Part shown: positions 22,856-36,497 of the stretch, piece by piece
How the letters are laid out: every line of letters begins with the position of its first letter
Numbering within the stretch: the first letter of the stretch is position 1
Origin: Ganoderma boninense
Taxonomy: Eukaryota; Basidiomycota; Agaricomycetes; Polyporales; Polyporaceae
DNA: 64,000 nt
Direction of reading: 5' to 3'
NCBI GenBank assembly: GCA_002900995.3
Contig: CM035309.1
Span: 3,726,389-3,790,388 of the forward strand
Made by a program: the position numbers and the translations under genes
Notes under the pieces: generated by a model
Told to the model about the DNA's origin: nothing
Database searches by the model: none
The model's input: only the letters and a program-made list of their open reading frames with translations

Positions 22856-24787
22856 ATGGCACAACTCGGGATCCTCGCTGCGACGTCCCCCGTGGACTTT
22901 GACTACGACGTCCGTTCTTGCTCCCCAACCTTACCTTCTTCGCTTCCGCGGAACGAAAAGTACTTTGCCAACGCCCTCGTCAACGGGCTCCTCTCGCCTT
23001 CTCTTCTACACTCTCATGACACTAGTACTACTGGATATGCTCTCAAGCATTCGGACCGTCATTACGATGGCGAGGTCTCTATTCCCGGATTGCCCCCGCT
23101 GCATCGCGGCCACATGGATGTTCACCTCAGAAACGGGGTCATGAACGCTATCCACCTCAGCGCCGACGGGGAACCCGACGCCGAGAAGGCGTTCTTTGTG
23201 GCCGACCTCAGCTCCGTGTACAGGCAGCACGAGCGGTGGAAGAAGCTCCTTCCCGACATCGAGCCGTTTTACGGTGCGTCTTCTAGCGTATGCGGACCGT
23301 TCTCGGTTCTCCCCCGAGCGCGGTTCGCCGGGTTCTAGCAGCGTCTAATGTCTCATGTCGCGTGTTGTTGCGTTTTTTTTCAGCCGTCAAGTGCAACCCG
23401 GACCCGTACGTGCTGCGCCTTCTTGCCGAGCTCGGGACCGGCTTCGACTGCGCGTCGAACAACGAGATCAAGCAGGTGCTCGACGTCGGCATCAGCCCCG
23501 ACCGCATCATCTTCGCGAACCCATGCAAGGCCGCGTCGTTCATCCGCTCCTCGGCGCGCGCCGGCGTCGACGTCATGACGTTCGACAACACGGACGAGCT
23601 CCACAAGGTCGCGTGCGTGCACCCGGGCGCGAAGCTCGTCGTGCGCATCCTGACGGACGACTCGAAGAGCCTCTGCCGGCTCGGCCTCAAGTTCGGCGCG
23701 CCGCTCGTCACCGTGCCCGCGCTGCTCGCGAAGGCGCGCGAGCTCGGGCTCGACGTCGTCGGCGTGAGCTTCCACGTCGGCAGCGGGTGCTACGACTCGA
23801 ACGCGTTCGCGGACGCCGTCGCGCGCGCACGCGCCGCGTTCGACATGGGCCGCCAGGCAGGGTACCGGTTCACGCTGCTCGACGTCGGCGGCGGGTTCGA
23901 GGACGCGACGTTCGAGGCGACGGCGCAGGTGCTGCGCGACGCGCTCGAGCGCCACTTCCCCGCGCGGGACCGCGCGCGCGACGGGGTCCGGCTCATCGCG
24001 GAGCCGGGACGGTACTTCGTCTCGAAGGCGTTCTCGCTCGCGGCGAACATCATCGCGCGCCGGGCACCGCCTGCGGGTGCGGCTGTCGCCGAAGGCCCGA
24101 GTGCGGCTTCTCCAGGCGCTGCTGCTGCTGGATCCGTTGCGTCTGCTTCCGCGGCGCCGGACTCGGAGTTGAACTCGGCTGCGGGCGTCGAGCCAGAGCA
24201 GCCAAGCGTGATGTGTACGTACCCGACACTGCTTCCTCTCATTTCGCTCGGATCTATCTCTCTGCCTGCTCTGCTTTGCTTTGCTTGCGCGCGATCGGGC
24301 GGATGCTGACTGAGCCGTTTCCTTTTTTTTTTTTTTTTTTGTTTTTTTTTTCCTCGGCCCCCTCGGTTGCCGCCGCGTTTCACGGGCACGCACGGGTGGG
24401 CACGACATCACAGACTACATCAACGACGGCGTGTACGGGGCATTCAACTGCATCCTGTTCGACCACCAGACGCCGCAGCCGTACGTGCTGTCGCTCAACG
24501 GGTCGTTCCACGTGCCGGCGCGCGTGCCGCTGCGCGCGAGCTCGGTGTGGGGGCCGACGTGCGACTCGCTCGACTGCGTGTGCGCGGTCGTGCGCCTGCC
24601 CGCGACGCTCGCCGTCGGCGACTGGCTCGCGTTCGAGAACATGGGCGCGTACACGGTGTGTGCGGCGAGCCAGTTCAACGGCTTCGAGGTCAGCAGGGTC
24701 ATATACACCACCGGGGCGGGCGCCGGCGCGGCGGAGGTGCGCGAGGCGCTGCGGGCGTACCACTGCCACAGCCACCAGCGGGCGTGA
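22856..24787 (+). CDS. Ornithine decarboxylase (PLP-dependent)
   Basis: Three exons, 22856-23273, 23384-24214 and 24414-24787, give 540 residues. The enzyme converts ornithine to putrescine, the first committed step of polyamine synthesis, in the cytosol as a homodimer. The pyridoxal-phosphate lysine is K142 in FYAVKCNPDP. HVGSGC and the phosphate-binding GGGF at 308-311 follow, then EPGRYFV at 346. After the third exon begins come YYINDGVYGAFNCILFDH and the WGPTCDSLD motif at 462-470, whose C466 is the catalytic cysteine contributed across the dimer. Between NIIARR and VMYYINDG lies an Ala/Ser/Pro-rich insert of about 50 residues. The C-terminus ends HCHSHQRA without an obvious PEST tail. 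The first ATG in the open frame was used; it starts MAQLGILAATSPVDFDYDV. Intron 2 holds a long T tract. Confidence 0.95.
24318..24352 (+). repeat. Poly-T tract in ODC intron 2
   Basis: About 30 thymidines broken by one g, about 60 bp before the acceptor of exon 3. It is longer than normal polypyrimidine tracts in this window and prone to length change. Confidence 0.8.
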
Positions 24788-27582
24788 GGGGATGGGGAGG
24801 GGAGAAGCGCGCGGACCGAAGAGGGAACGGACAAAGGGAGAGGTGCAAAGAGGTGAATTGGAATTTGGAATTTGGTTTGGCGACGACGACGACGAGGAAC
24901 GGAGGCTGAGGAGCGGACTCGGACCACGAGAACGGTGGCACTGACTGCCAGTACTTGCGAGACGACTGTCGGCGTGGGGCGGCTTACGCTATCGAGAACT
25001 GTGTGTGGGCTCTGGTCATAGTGCGGTGATAGACAATGGTACTTTGCAATCGGATTGGGCCGCGCGCGCGTGTGGCTTGAAAGGAAAAAGGGATGGAGTC
25101 GGAGGATGTACGAAGAATCAAGATGTACGTCCGTAGCTTCTTGCTCCGGTTGCGATGATGTATACGATGCACTGATGAACGTGATGCATTCTACGAACAC
25201 CGAACCCCTGCGTTGCGGTTGCGCGGCTCAGTGGTCGGTCGTGAGGGGCGGTGCGCCCTTCAGCCCGCTAAAGCAGGCCCTCTGCCTCCTTCCTTCCGAG
25301 GCTGGTGAAATGGTACGCGTGTGGTTGGGACATGCGAACGGCGTGCACGGCATTGTGTGTGTGCCCGCCCGTGATGTATTATTTTGGGCAGACAGATGGA
25401 AGGAGATTCGTGCGGCGGCGTGCCTGCGGGGAGCGTCGGCCAAGCAGGGGGCGCCGAGGTTCGCACGCTTTCGGCTCCGTAGCATGCGGTCTCGGGCCCG
25501 GAAAGGGATGGGAGGGACCAGGAAAGGGCCCCGGAGGAAGGGGCGGAGAGTTCGATCAGACGGGGGTCGCCCGTCGCTGCCAATATTTCGACCCGCGCGT
25601 GGGGCGGGCCAGGCACGGGCGCGGAGAGGGTGGGCCGCCAGATTGGGGGCGGCTGCGCTCCCAGGCTCATACTGACCGCCTCGTGACGTATCTGAGGGCT
25701 TCGGGGTCGAGGGCGCTGGTGGCGATGGCTGGGCGATCTGCGACGGATCGCAGGATCTAGGGACGGGCGTGGCTGGCCCTTTCTCCCCGCCGATTGTGCG
25801 CTTGCCGATGTGCGATTCTGCTGGAATCAGGATTCGCCACGCTGCGCACGGCGCCGTGGCCGCTCGCATGGCCCCGGCCTCTCCGATCGGCTGGGCCGAG
25901 CCAGGGCACGTCGCCGTCTGACAACGCGGGAGAGCGGCTGAGCGGGGTCTGTCACGCAACGCTCAAGCCTCAATATTCTGTTTTCTGTTTGCCCACTCCC
26001 GGTCCGCGGTATTCCCGACAGGTGCGCTAGAAGCTGCGCAGATGCTGCTGTGGAGACCCCTCCTCGCCCGCCGTCACGTCCGAGCGAACAGGCAGCTTAT
26101 CCAATATACAACCTTCTACTCGTACCCCGCCCTCCCCGTCCGCGTCCCCCCGACATCCTCCTGCGCCTCCCCGGCACATTCTGCACATCCCGTTCCCAGT
26201 CTGTGTGCGGGCTCCCGAGACAGCGCTGGTGGCGCATGTCCAACACCGTCAAGGGTCGATCGCGCTCAGCCTTCGTTAAGCACCAACACTCGGCCGACCC
26301 ACGGCCAACCAGCCTTCCAGCTCTTTCCAGCTCCGCACCATGCCATCTATGACACTTTGAAGACACCTGCGGGATCATTGTAAGACAGCTTTAGCCGGGC
26401 GGATAGGTCGTCGGCTGAGTCCCTCGGCTGCACCGTGGTTACGAGGGGGCACGAGCAACCCGTCCTCCCGCCAGTCTAGCGTCATCTTCGCCTGAGCCCC
26501 GTCTGCGCACCCACGTCGCACCCCACGACCTGCTCGATGCTTGTTTTTGGTCGTGCCGCACTCCGCCCACCCGCCCGTCCCAGCGTCCTTGCCTCCACCT
26601 CTTCCCAGCCTCAACAGTTCAGCCACAGTCCGGTTCGGTCTTCGGCCCTGGTTAGTGTCTTTGTCCTCGCTCGTGGCCCCTCCGGAGACTCCTTCCCCGG
26701 TCCAAGCAGGGTCCAAGCCTCCGCGGAGTCGGAATAGACTTTCCACGCCCAATATGCTCTGCGTTCCATCTGTTCGTCCTGTCCTGCATTCAATTTCAGA
26801 TGCTCCAGGTGTGAACGGGGAGCCCACAAGCGGTAGGCGTGATCGCGAACTCGTGTTCCACCTGATCGCTGCAACTTAAACTTCCTCCCCTTTCGCACCC
26901 GCCCGGGGGCACATCCGACAACACGACGTCTGCGCAATCACCTTCTGTTAGATAATCCGACCCGGTGGCGAGGGCGGTCGGCGTGGGCAAGCGTCCCGCG
27001 AAGACCCGGGATTGTCTGGGAGATGCATCTGCGACGCCATCTTTGATCACCCCCACCCTCTTTTTATATCTATGTGATCGAAAATGCCGAGGCTCGGTAC
27101 CTAGGCAGCCCATCCCGAATCCGGCACGTCGGTTCTGCGGGGAATTCTTCTGCAACCAAAAATTACTGGGCGACCGTTGGGAGGAATACGCACAGATCAT
27201 CGGAGTCAGTTACGGACTGGTGTCGTAATAAATCTGCACTGGGGCCTGTCTCTTCGTCTGGTTCCGCGCAGGTGATATATGGGCCGTGTGGTTGACGCCT
27301 GAATACCCTTTTTCCCCGCCTCAGAAGCTGCGTCCGCTTGTCCATCTAAATAACCGGCCCTCGCCTCCTCCTTCCACACACCACACCGCCTCACCCGCTC
27401 GACGTCCCGGCGTGCGCGCATCGGACCTTCCGTTCACCCATAAGCTCTGGGTTCGCAGCAGCTCCGCCTAGGTCCCTCGATCAGCTGAACTGCGATATCA
27501 CCTCTCGCAGTTGACAAAGCTTATAGAAAGGCGACTTTCAAATCGTCCTCCCTCTCCCTCCCGCCGCGCCCATCCCATTTAA
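24788..27582. promoter_or_regulatory. 2.8-kb upstream region of the APSES gene
   Basis: No supportable gene. It includes the ODC 3' region and, from about 26000, a C/T-rich stretch likely to be the promoter and long leader of the APSES gene, as is common for fungal regulators. Short plus-strand frames starting ATG between 26040 and 27480 could act as upstream reading frames if transcription starts early, but this is not shown. Confidence 0.35.
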
Positions 27583-29708
27583 ATGGCCTTGGGAAACAGC
27601 CGCTTCGCTAGCATGTCTTCCGGTCTGCTCCTGGTGCGTATTAATGTCTCGCTTCCTGTCTCGCGTCGTCTCCCGCGAACGCCTCGCTAACATGTCTCTT
27701 TGTGTGTCGCATGCACAGGATTCCCTCCCCTCTCCAAGTGCGGACCACCCTACCAACGGCAAGCCGTATACGCCCTTCCCCAGCCCCGACCACCATGTCA
27801 CCAAGGCGCGTTATATTACCAGCAACGACCCCCGTGGATATATGTAAGTGTCCGGTCCCTGCTGTGGTGTAGCCGTTCTGACGTCTGAAGTCCCGTAGAC
27901 CGGTGTACGAGTATCCTTTGAACGGACAGTGGATTATGTTGGACATGGACGATGGATACATTCTGTGGACTGGCATATGGAAGGGTGAGTCTCGGCTTCA
28001 CACCCGCCCATCCTTCACTGTCTGACATTCGTGCCTGGTTCCGTAGCTCTCGGAAACTCGAAGGGTGAGACCTTTGGCGCATGTTCATCATCATGTGGTT
28101 TCTGACATGGTCGTGACAGCGGACATCGTTAAGATTATAGACTCGCAACCCGACCTTGCAGCCCAATTAAGGCGAGTACGGGGAGGGTACCTCAAAATCC
28201 AGGGGACGTGGATGCCATACGAGATCGCGCTTCGCCTGGCCCTCAGGTGAGCGCGCTGGCAATTCCTCTGTTGACGTGCAACTTACACGAACTAGGGTGG
28301 CCTGGCCCATTCGCTATGACCTCGTTCCTCTGTTTGGGTATGTAGATCACTTGCTGACATGTGCGCAGTTTGCTCAACGATTCACTTGCACCCACAGGCC
28401 CACCTTTCCGAACTCGTGTCTACCCCCCGACGACCCAGGATATGGGCAAATTGCAAAGCCCGGTACCGGTAAACGGCGGGCTCGGCGCAACCCCCCGACC
28501 GAGATGCCACTCGACTCGAAGCATGACTGGACGGTGTTCTCTCCAGGAGAGCCAGGGCCGCCAACCGTTGGGCCGCCTTCGTCGCGCAGCACACTAGTCA
28601 TGTCCCACACATTCGCCACACAGTCCGGGCGACACATCGACGCGATCGGTGGCCATGGCGTCCACGGCCAGAGCGATTCGCCCGTTATACTCCATGTGCC
28701 GTACGTCGAGCGGCCTCTCCTGTCGCCCGCGTCCTCCACGTCCAATGGGTTCTTGCACGGAGGTGCTGCGCGCAAGCTGTCGCCTACCTTAGACTCTGCA
28801 GGCCTGCGCTACTCTCCGTATCCCAGCCCGCTGTCAACCACTTCGTCGCGCTTCAGCATGTCGTCGCAGGGCACAATGGAACTCTCACCGACGTCTTCGC
28901 AACGATCCGTAGGGGAGACCATTAAGCTGCCGCCCATCTGCCCCCCCAGCCGCCGAGGGAGCGAGGACCGCGGGTCGTTCCAACTACCACCCATTTCATC
29001 TATGGACAACCTGCGCGAGGCGCAATGCGGAGAGCCCATGGCAGTTCTGCGTCGCCTCCAATCTCCGGACGAAGACGAAGACGTTGACATGGACAAGGAC
29101 CCTCACCCCCGCGCCCAAGCTAGGCGAGCGCTGTCTTCCGAGCATCTCGCGCAGCGGCGACATAGCCTGACCGCGGACCTCCTCCACAGATCGTAAGAAC
29201 CTCCGGTCCCTCTCCATTCTCCGTGCATTCTTCCGCTCATCATTGCCACCTGTACAGATCCGAACCGTCCTTCTCGTCCCGGAACAACACCCCACGCTCC
29301 CCAATGGGCGCTCTTGCGGCGCTCCCATCGTCGTCGTCGTCCTCCTCCTCATCGTCCTTCCTGTCGCAGTCCAGGAACGACCATGACCACTACCAATCGC
29401 GTTCCGCGATGGACCCGCCGCCGCCGCCGCCGTACCGCTTCCCCGACTTCGACTCGCATGGGGCTCGCCGTACTTCCCACGATGATCGTCCGACGAAATC
29501 CGCATCCTCGTCCTCGTACCCCGGGTCTTCGCGGGACCAGGCGGACCAAGATCGGTTCGACGAGCGCGAGCGCTATACCATACGGGAGCAGGCGTATCGC
29601 CGCCAGGAACGGCCGCCGAGCCCGCCGCGCTCGACCTCTTCCGACAGCGCGAAGGGTGAAAGCGTCTCGCCAGCAGAATCCGCGAAGACCGGCTGGAGAC
29701 CCTGGTGA
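27583..29708 (+). CDS. APSES (KilA-N type) DNA-binding transcription factor
   Basis: Eight exons: 27583-27633, 27719-27843, 27899-27984, 28047-28064, 28120-28246, 28296-28337, 28398-29192 and 29258-29708, giving 564 residues. The APSES domain runs from about residue 50 to 170: ITSNDPRGYIPVYEYPLNG, WIMLDMDDGYILWTGIWKA, DIVKIIDSQPDL, GGYLKIQGTWMPYEIALRLA and VAWPIRYDLVPLFG. APSES proteins bind DNA by a winged helix-turn-helix and control cell cycle or development in fungi. The rest is low-complexity, Ser/Pro-rich, with an acidic patch (DEDEDVDMDKD) that could activate transcription, a run of serines in the last exon and six prolines. There are no ankyrin repeats, so it is not the MBF/SBF type; the StuA or Xbp1 groups are closer. 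Exon 4 is a micro-exon of 18 bp encoding ALGNSK, needed to keep the domain intact. Confidence 0.9.
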
Positions 29709-32700
29709 CACTGTGGCTACTTCGCCTCTGCAGTCGGGGTTCGGATTCCACGACGCTATGAGGGGGGTCTCGACGCTGTCTCTCCCTTGGAGTCCGGTTG
29801 GAGCGGGGAACAAATTTGAATACGCACGCGGGACGTTACGTTTGACGTTGTACTCATATGGCACTGACAGTCTGGAGCTGGTAAGGAATTGGATTCGTTT
29901 CACGTAAATTATAGCTGTTCTAGTTCTCCGGATCCTTCGAGCTGCTGTCTCATCTCTCTCTACGTCTATACACATATGTTCTGTCGCCACACCTCTACGT
30001 ATATCCTAGATAGCTGCAAGTAGTCGCCGCTACGGCGTGCGCACCTCGTATCGTGTAATTCAATAGTCTATGCCAGGCACACGCAGGTTCGCGGGGACAA
30101 ATCCTTCGATCGCAAGCTCGCGGTGCTCGAGCGCGATTGGCAACTTGTCCGCTTTCCGCATGGCACCTGGTCCCACCGGCGATGCCGAAGCTGCGCGTTC
30201 TCGTTCCTGTGCTCTCCTGTGCCGTGCTTGTGCCGTTCCGCAGAAGCTTCTGCTCGGGCACTAGCACGCGAACCCCGGGTCCCCACCTTCGTGTAACCAC
30301 AGAAACTCGTTCAAGGCGCAGGCGCCAGCGCCCGGGTCCAGTGAGAGCGATCGCCCCATCATCCCTGGCGAGCTTTGTTATGACAAAAACACACGTCCTG
30401 GAATGGGCTTATTGCTCGAGGCCCTCTATTCTCGCTGCTGGCACTAGCACTGAATTGCCGACGCAGCCTCTCAGTGCAGCCCGGCTCACCTGCACTGTCC
30501 GGGTCTCGCGAAGGACCGCGAGACCGGGGACGATCTACTTGGCGTCTGGAGAAGGTGCGTGGGAGGAGGTGCGTGAGTGCCACCTTGGGGAAGCTCGGTC
30601 CGCGCTCTCATGGTTCCCACTGGGCCAGGGGCTTGGGAACGCGAACACCCCGTCGGGACCGAAAGCCATGTGCGCACACGCTCATCCTCGATGCCGCAAA
30701 AGGACCCGCCCCCCGTGATGGGTGGTGAGTACGGACGACAACTTGCAGGAGGCTGTGGCCCCAGATCGCTGGAGACTCCGTCATGATCAATAAGAATGTG
30801 TCCCGCCCGCCATGTTGTGCGGTCGCGCCGGCCCTGCGGCCTTGTGGCGCCGACTCCGGTAGGACTACGGTGCGCCACTCCCCTCGAGTAAACATTTTAT
30901 CATTCGTTCATGCGGGCTCGACATATCAGTGAGGCCACGTTCAGACTCCGAATGCTTTCCGGGGGCCTTGTGGCAACGAGACGAGGGCGGGCGGGAATAT
31001 TCGAAAAGAGTGCACTTGACATACGTTGCCGTATGTTTGACCACGAGGCTCAATTAAGGCAATAAGCGAAATTGCTGTGAGTGTCCAACGTCCCAAAAAC
31101 ATACGCACGGAGCGACTCGACAGAGTTCGGCCGCATTACGCGTTATGAGCTTGATTGTCGGAATCTCTGGACCGCCGGGCTGCTCGGGTCCTTCTCTCGA
31201 GTAAATAAGTACCTGTTCCTGTTTTTCCCGCCGCCAATTACCCAGTCCCCACTCAAGCACCCCGGATTCCCATGCACATGATGGAGATCGAGGAACCTCA
31301 GGCCTGCTCGCGTCAGCCGGGGTGTGCGGAACCAGTTGCAAGCTGAGCCTGTGCTGAGCCCGAACATCCAGTCTTGTGATTAACAATTTGGCATTCCGAC
31401 GCTGCGGACAGCACACTCGGCGAAGCTCTCCGGTCGGAGAAGATACCGTCGAGGACCGACTTTGAGCGACGCTGTGTGCATTGGGCTGAGATGAAAGGGA
31501 GCTTGTCTGCGCCGAGTCCTGAAGGCGGCATTGGTCACCTCAGCGAACCTCACGTGGTGCGGATAATCGTAGAGCGGAGACAAAGGGAGGTGCTCACTGA
31601 GGCTTAGGCTAGGCGGGAGATGAGCTGGCAAGGGGTCCAGCTGCATGGCAAGTGAAGAGATTGCCCGGTGCCTGGGCGGGCCGCACCGACCCGCCTATGA
31701 CGGCAACGGATGATGAGCGGTCCAGATTCATATTCTGGGTTAATTGAGTTTCTGGGTAAATTTCCGCGGTCGGCACGCTCGAGCTGGTGAACCTCGGGAG
31801 CCCGACAGCAGTAATGGTAAAAAGGTGACCGTCTGTGTGAACCCGGTCGAGGGGGAGGAATAAATAAACAGTGTTGTGTGCACATGGGACCAAAGGCATA
31901 GAATTGAAACCACTGGGAGAGAACCGCATGAGATGTGACGGGGGCTTCAATACGGGCAGCCTGAGAGACAGTACGCACTGACTTGCCGTGCGCATCGGGG
32001 AAGGCTCGCATAACGGATAGTGACGTACAAAAACATCTATGGGCTTTCGAAGCGGTCGCGTAATAGCCCCAGGACACGCACCATGCCAGCCCCCCTCGCC
32101 GAATATGCCGAGGGGGTCACCAGACGGCAACGTCCCAAGAGAAAGAACGATAGAGATGACCGGAAAGCCTTCGCAACTTGACTCGTTGGTATTTCACGAA
32201 ATGCGCAATGGCGGCCACGGAACTTGAAGGCTCCTGGGCTGAACGAAAGTGAACGACTCCCAGATGACTTGGGTCTGAGGCACTCCACACCGTGAGTAAA
32301 GCTGGAGAAGCACTGTCATGGTTTCATTTGCAATGGGAACGAAATGGCGTACGGGAGGAACTGTCTGAGTGAGAACGCATAAGAAGAATATGGCAATTCC
32401 TAGCTACCAAGCCGACGACGCGGCTCGTGCTTTGTTGGTTATTCCTAATAGGGCTTCATTAGCAGCTGGGATTCTAGTGTCGTGCGTAGCCGCCTACCGT
32501 TTGTCTAAGAGCGAGCTCACGACTCGGCAGCTGTGTTCGCCATATCCCGCTTAAAGTGTTTAAGACGGCGCCGACCTGTGGGCCACTGGCAGCGGAGGCG
32601 GTGGGGAGCGACTCCGAGCCGTGGCGAGTGAGAACACAATGTATAGTGTCCTTTTCTGTTTCGCTCCAGTGGAGATGCGAAATAAAGGCGTTTGCCGACA

Positions 32701-35700
32701 AGACGTTCAGGACTCTGCCGATAAGTCGGAGAACACTGGCAGTGGCAACGGTCAATCCACAACTCAAAGCGCCGAAGCCTCCTACTCTGCTTCGTGGTTT
32801 TAGCGGCTAAGAAGCTAATCATCTTGCCCAAGTCTCACCAAACTGCGCCGAAAGACTCAGCGTGTTTCAGCAACAGGAGCACTTGCAAGGACTCCTACAA
32901 CTTTGTGACAACTCACTGGACGATGAAGGCTGTTTGGCCGCCAGTGGGGGCTGCCGACGACCTGCCATGGACTTTGTGAAAGTTAAGGGGGAGATTAACT
33001 GTGCGACAAGGGTATGATTATGACCTGACAAATAAAATTAAGCTCTGACGACGCCGGAGGTAAGCCAAACCACTGTCCTATGAACGCGTTCGACGTTTAG
33101 GCCCAAAATTTGACTTTTGAGGCAAAAAAAAAATTGAATACACGCAGTGTGCGCGTACAGACGATTCCGCATGGCGTAGGTTGCGATGCAATGCGTACCT
33201 CCGAGCATCTATGCCGGCCTTAGTAAGACAAGAACCGGACTTTCGCGTGCGGCGAAGAAGAGCGCGACGGTCGCGCCATCCGCGAAGGCAAGAGGTGAAC
33301 GCAAACGGTATGTCCCGTCATACAGGCGTGGATGCTGCGCCGCCGCCAGTACGTCTCATCCTGCACTAACTGTCATGATATCAGCCCTTTCCGATATGAG
33401 ACAAAATTTTGAAATCACCGGGCTCTGTCTAGGTCTTCGGCATGCAAGAAACATAATTGCGAAGACTAGTTCAATCATGGGCCAGAATCTCTGCGTCGTC
33501 GAAGCGGCAAGGTGGCGCACCGCAGGCCGCGGGAACAGTCGGCTGCCTGGAGACTTCTTCAATGTCGGGAAAGCGTTTAGGAAGAGGAGGCGCCCGCGTG
33601 CGTTCTCGCATCGACGCCTGTGGTTCGCGAGGAAGGCTGCATGGTCCCCAACCCTCCCCCCGCTGTTCCCGCGCCGGAGGGAGCACTCCACATCGTGTGA
33701 CCCTCCGACTCGGAGTCGATGACGACCGGTCTACCCGTTTGCGACGTCTGGCGGCCAGTTACTGCACCCATCGGCAATTGTGCGCACATATGCTGCCCCG
33801 AGCCACGGTTTGCGTCGTGCCTTGGAGCGTCATGGAAGATCAAGTGGCCAGGAACTTCCTCGCCACGAAGTCCCCCATGGCTGAGTTGATGGTTGGGGGA
33901 GGAGGCGTTCGACCACGCGGGCGGGGAGACATCCATACGGGAGGTCGGGTGGGATCACGAATCGTGTGCAGCTTCCGCACCCGCAACCACACCCCGGCCG
34001 CCCACCGACGAGCACCGACCATACTTATCAAAAAATGGAGTTAGAGCACAAGTCCGGTGAATGCTCTGTTCGCCGCTCAGAGGACATCAGCATGCGCCCA
34101 GCAGTGAATTGATAACTTGCTACCTCGTCGTTGGCCTTGGCTGATTCCGCGCGCGTCGTCGGTGCGGACTGTTTCGACTGCGTGGAGGGCGAATTCAGCT
34201 CTGGCTCACCTGCATAGTTCGGGGTAAACCATTTTCCAAGGTTTGTGCGCCGTCCAACTGGTTACCGGACCAGAGCCTCCTAATTAAGCGCCATCGAGGG
34301 CGTTCAATTCAGAAGGGCGAGCCGGGCGAGTCGCCCACCGCCGTGGCATTCCATCGCACCCTGACACTCGGAGCGCAGCACGCAATAGCTGGTTTGTGCC
34401 ACCATCCGCTGATGCGTCCTTGCGACAAGTCGTGGACGAGCGTGTACCTTCTGTTTCACACTCCGTCACTTCAGAAAGGCGCAGGACGGGCTGGAGAAGC
34501 GTGCGAAGCTAACCACTCACCCACGATGCTTGCGGGACTTTGCCGACATCCTAACGGCGCAGCAGCCGGTTTCCTTTCCGCAGAATGATGAGGGGGGCGA
34601 AATGCCGATGCGATACGGTGTCGAGTGTGCAACAACTGGCCGAGATAGACCGAGCCGTATCTCTTGCCAAAATCGTGAGATCTTGGTGACCCCCCTAAGC
34701 GAGTGGGCCGAGCGGGGGCTGTGGCTTTCTTACATGAGAGGCAAGGTGCGATGGTGTAAATGAGTATATCTCGAGGAAACCTTTGGGCCGCTTGAGGTGT
34801 CCATGCCATTTCCCTGCAGGCAAAGAGGACGTCAAAGGCGCGAGAGGAATTTGGAAGCTACTTATGTTAAGTGGCCCCGAAACTCCCCTTCCCCCGGAAT
34901 TTCCTTGCGTGACCCATCCCGCCTTTCCCGCCGTGTTTTGAACATGGGGATGACATGAGGGTACGAAGCGACGCATGCGTGCCCATATGCATGTCGTCTC
35001 GATCATCGTGGAGGTGCGATAGCCTCTCGATTGGTGTGATCTTCACCACGCGTATCACGGAGGACAGGTCCCATCAGTGCGTGGAGTCCGGTCCAAGGAC
35101 CATACCTCGGCGTCTGCAGTTCGGGACACTTCTGGAGCACTTCTCTATATGAAACGGTGATGACATGATGCTGTAACCATGCTATGTCGCAATCTGCGAG
35201 ATTGAATGGATCCGGTGTGGTTTTCCGGAGTGCGGAAGCGATAGCCGGTATGGCCGGGGCTTCGCGAGCTACACGGGACGACGGTATATGTTCGAGGGAT
35301 GGAACGAGGCCGACGGGCTCTTCTGCTGTACATTTTTAAAATCCATGTCATGCAATGCGCGGCCATCGGAACATATGGGCCGTAAATTTTTCGAGAAATG
35401 GAGAATAGAAGACGGCTAGGCCGACAAAACATAAGTAGAACTCACGATGGTCTCTGTGGCAAGGGAAACTCGTCCTTAGTGGACCTGGACCGGTATGAGG
35501 GCTGTGTGTCGAGGCAGGAATGATAAGTTTGACAAGGCCCCCTTCAAAAGGGGATGGATAGTACTAGTTAGTGGGACGCTTTCTGACCGAATTTTTGAAC
35601 TGACTCTAACTAACCTCGGCTGAAACAGTGCCCACGCTGTACGAAATGAAAGGAGGCCGAGGACCTCTGACCTTGCTATCTGAAGGCCTCGTCGGCACTC

Positions 35701-36497
35701 GGTGAGTTCTTTCTCTAGCCATGGCCATTCAGGGTCAGTTTCGTACGCCTACCATCACTACAATTGGAACATACCTTCGTAATCCTTCCCCCTCCCACCA
35801 ACTGTGCAGAGTTTTAGACGTGAGTCGTCCGATCGCGTTCTCAATGTTGGCGGAATCCCGGTTTTAGAGCTGTTTGCAACATAGTGACAAGGTGTGTCAG
35901 CTCGAACATTCGAGGCGCAAAGAGAATAGATTTCACGGCATTACTTCTCATAACGTAGCGTCACTGACCGAAGCACAATGCCAATATTTCAATAGTCATT
36001 TGGAGTAGTTGAATATTTGCATAGGATTCGGGCATTGACACTTTTTGTTCTTCCGTGACCAGTCGACGTGCTGCCGTTGAAGTTGAATGTTGTTGACGTG
36101 GAAAAATTCCACATAGATGCCGCATTCCAGTCAGATTCAAGACATCTTCGAAAGCGGTATGGTGACGGATATGATCGAAGGTGGAGTACCAGCTGGAACG
36201 CGGTCAAAGGAACTTGGAGGCGGAAGCGCTGAAGCTTCTGCAGCGCAAATTGAGCGCTGGAATAGTCGTGTGACGGTGACCGGTCACGATGTCGCTATCG
36301 CTGGACGGTCCGGAGAGAGCTGCGTTCGTTCTCCACGCCGCCGACGCTGCAGTGAGTCTCGAGGGTATGTTCCACGTTCTTGGTGGTCTGATATAGTCTG
36401 AATGGCACACAGACTCTCTGAGATCCGGTGGTGAGTCCAGGAAGACGCTTCATATCTCAACAGATAGGCGCCAACTTCACGAAACCTCCCATCCGTG
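29709..36497. other. 6.8-kb gene-poor region
   Basis: No protein family was recognised on either strand. Codon-like structure is absent and long frames are scattered in all phases. One exon-like segment stands out at 35629-35701: it is bounded by acag and gtgagt and reads PTLYEMKGGRGPLTLLSEG, but no partner exons were found. An A tract lies at 33125-33134. The last few hundred bases should contain the promoter of the SAM-domain gene. Confidence 0.45.

Noticed and set aside
23380..24411. A 343-codon minus-strand frame opposite ODC
   Set aside because: Arg-rich antisense shadow without motifs. The sense frame has all catalytic residues.
23355..24944. A 529-codon plus-strand open frame
   Set aside because: It is an Arg/Ala-rich shadow of ornithine decarboxylase in another frame, open because of high GC content.
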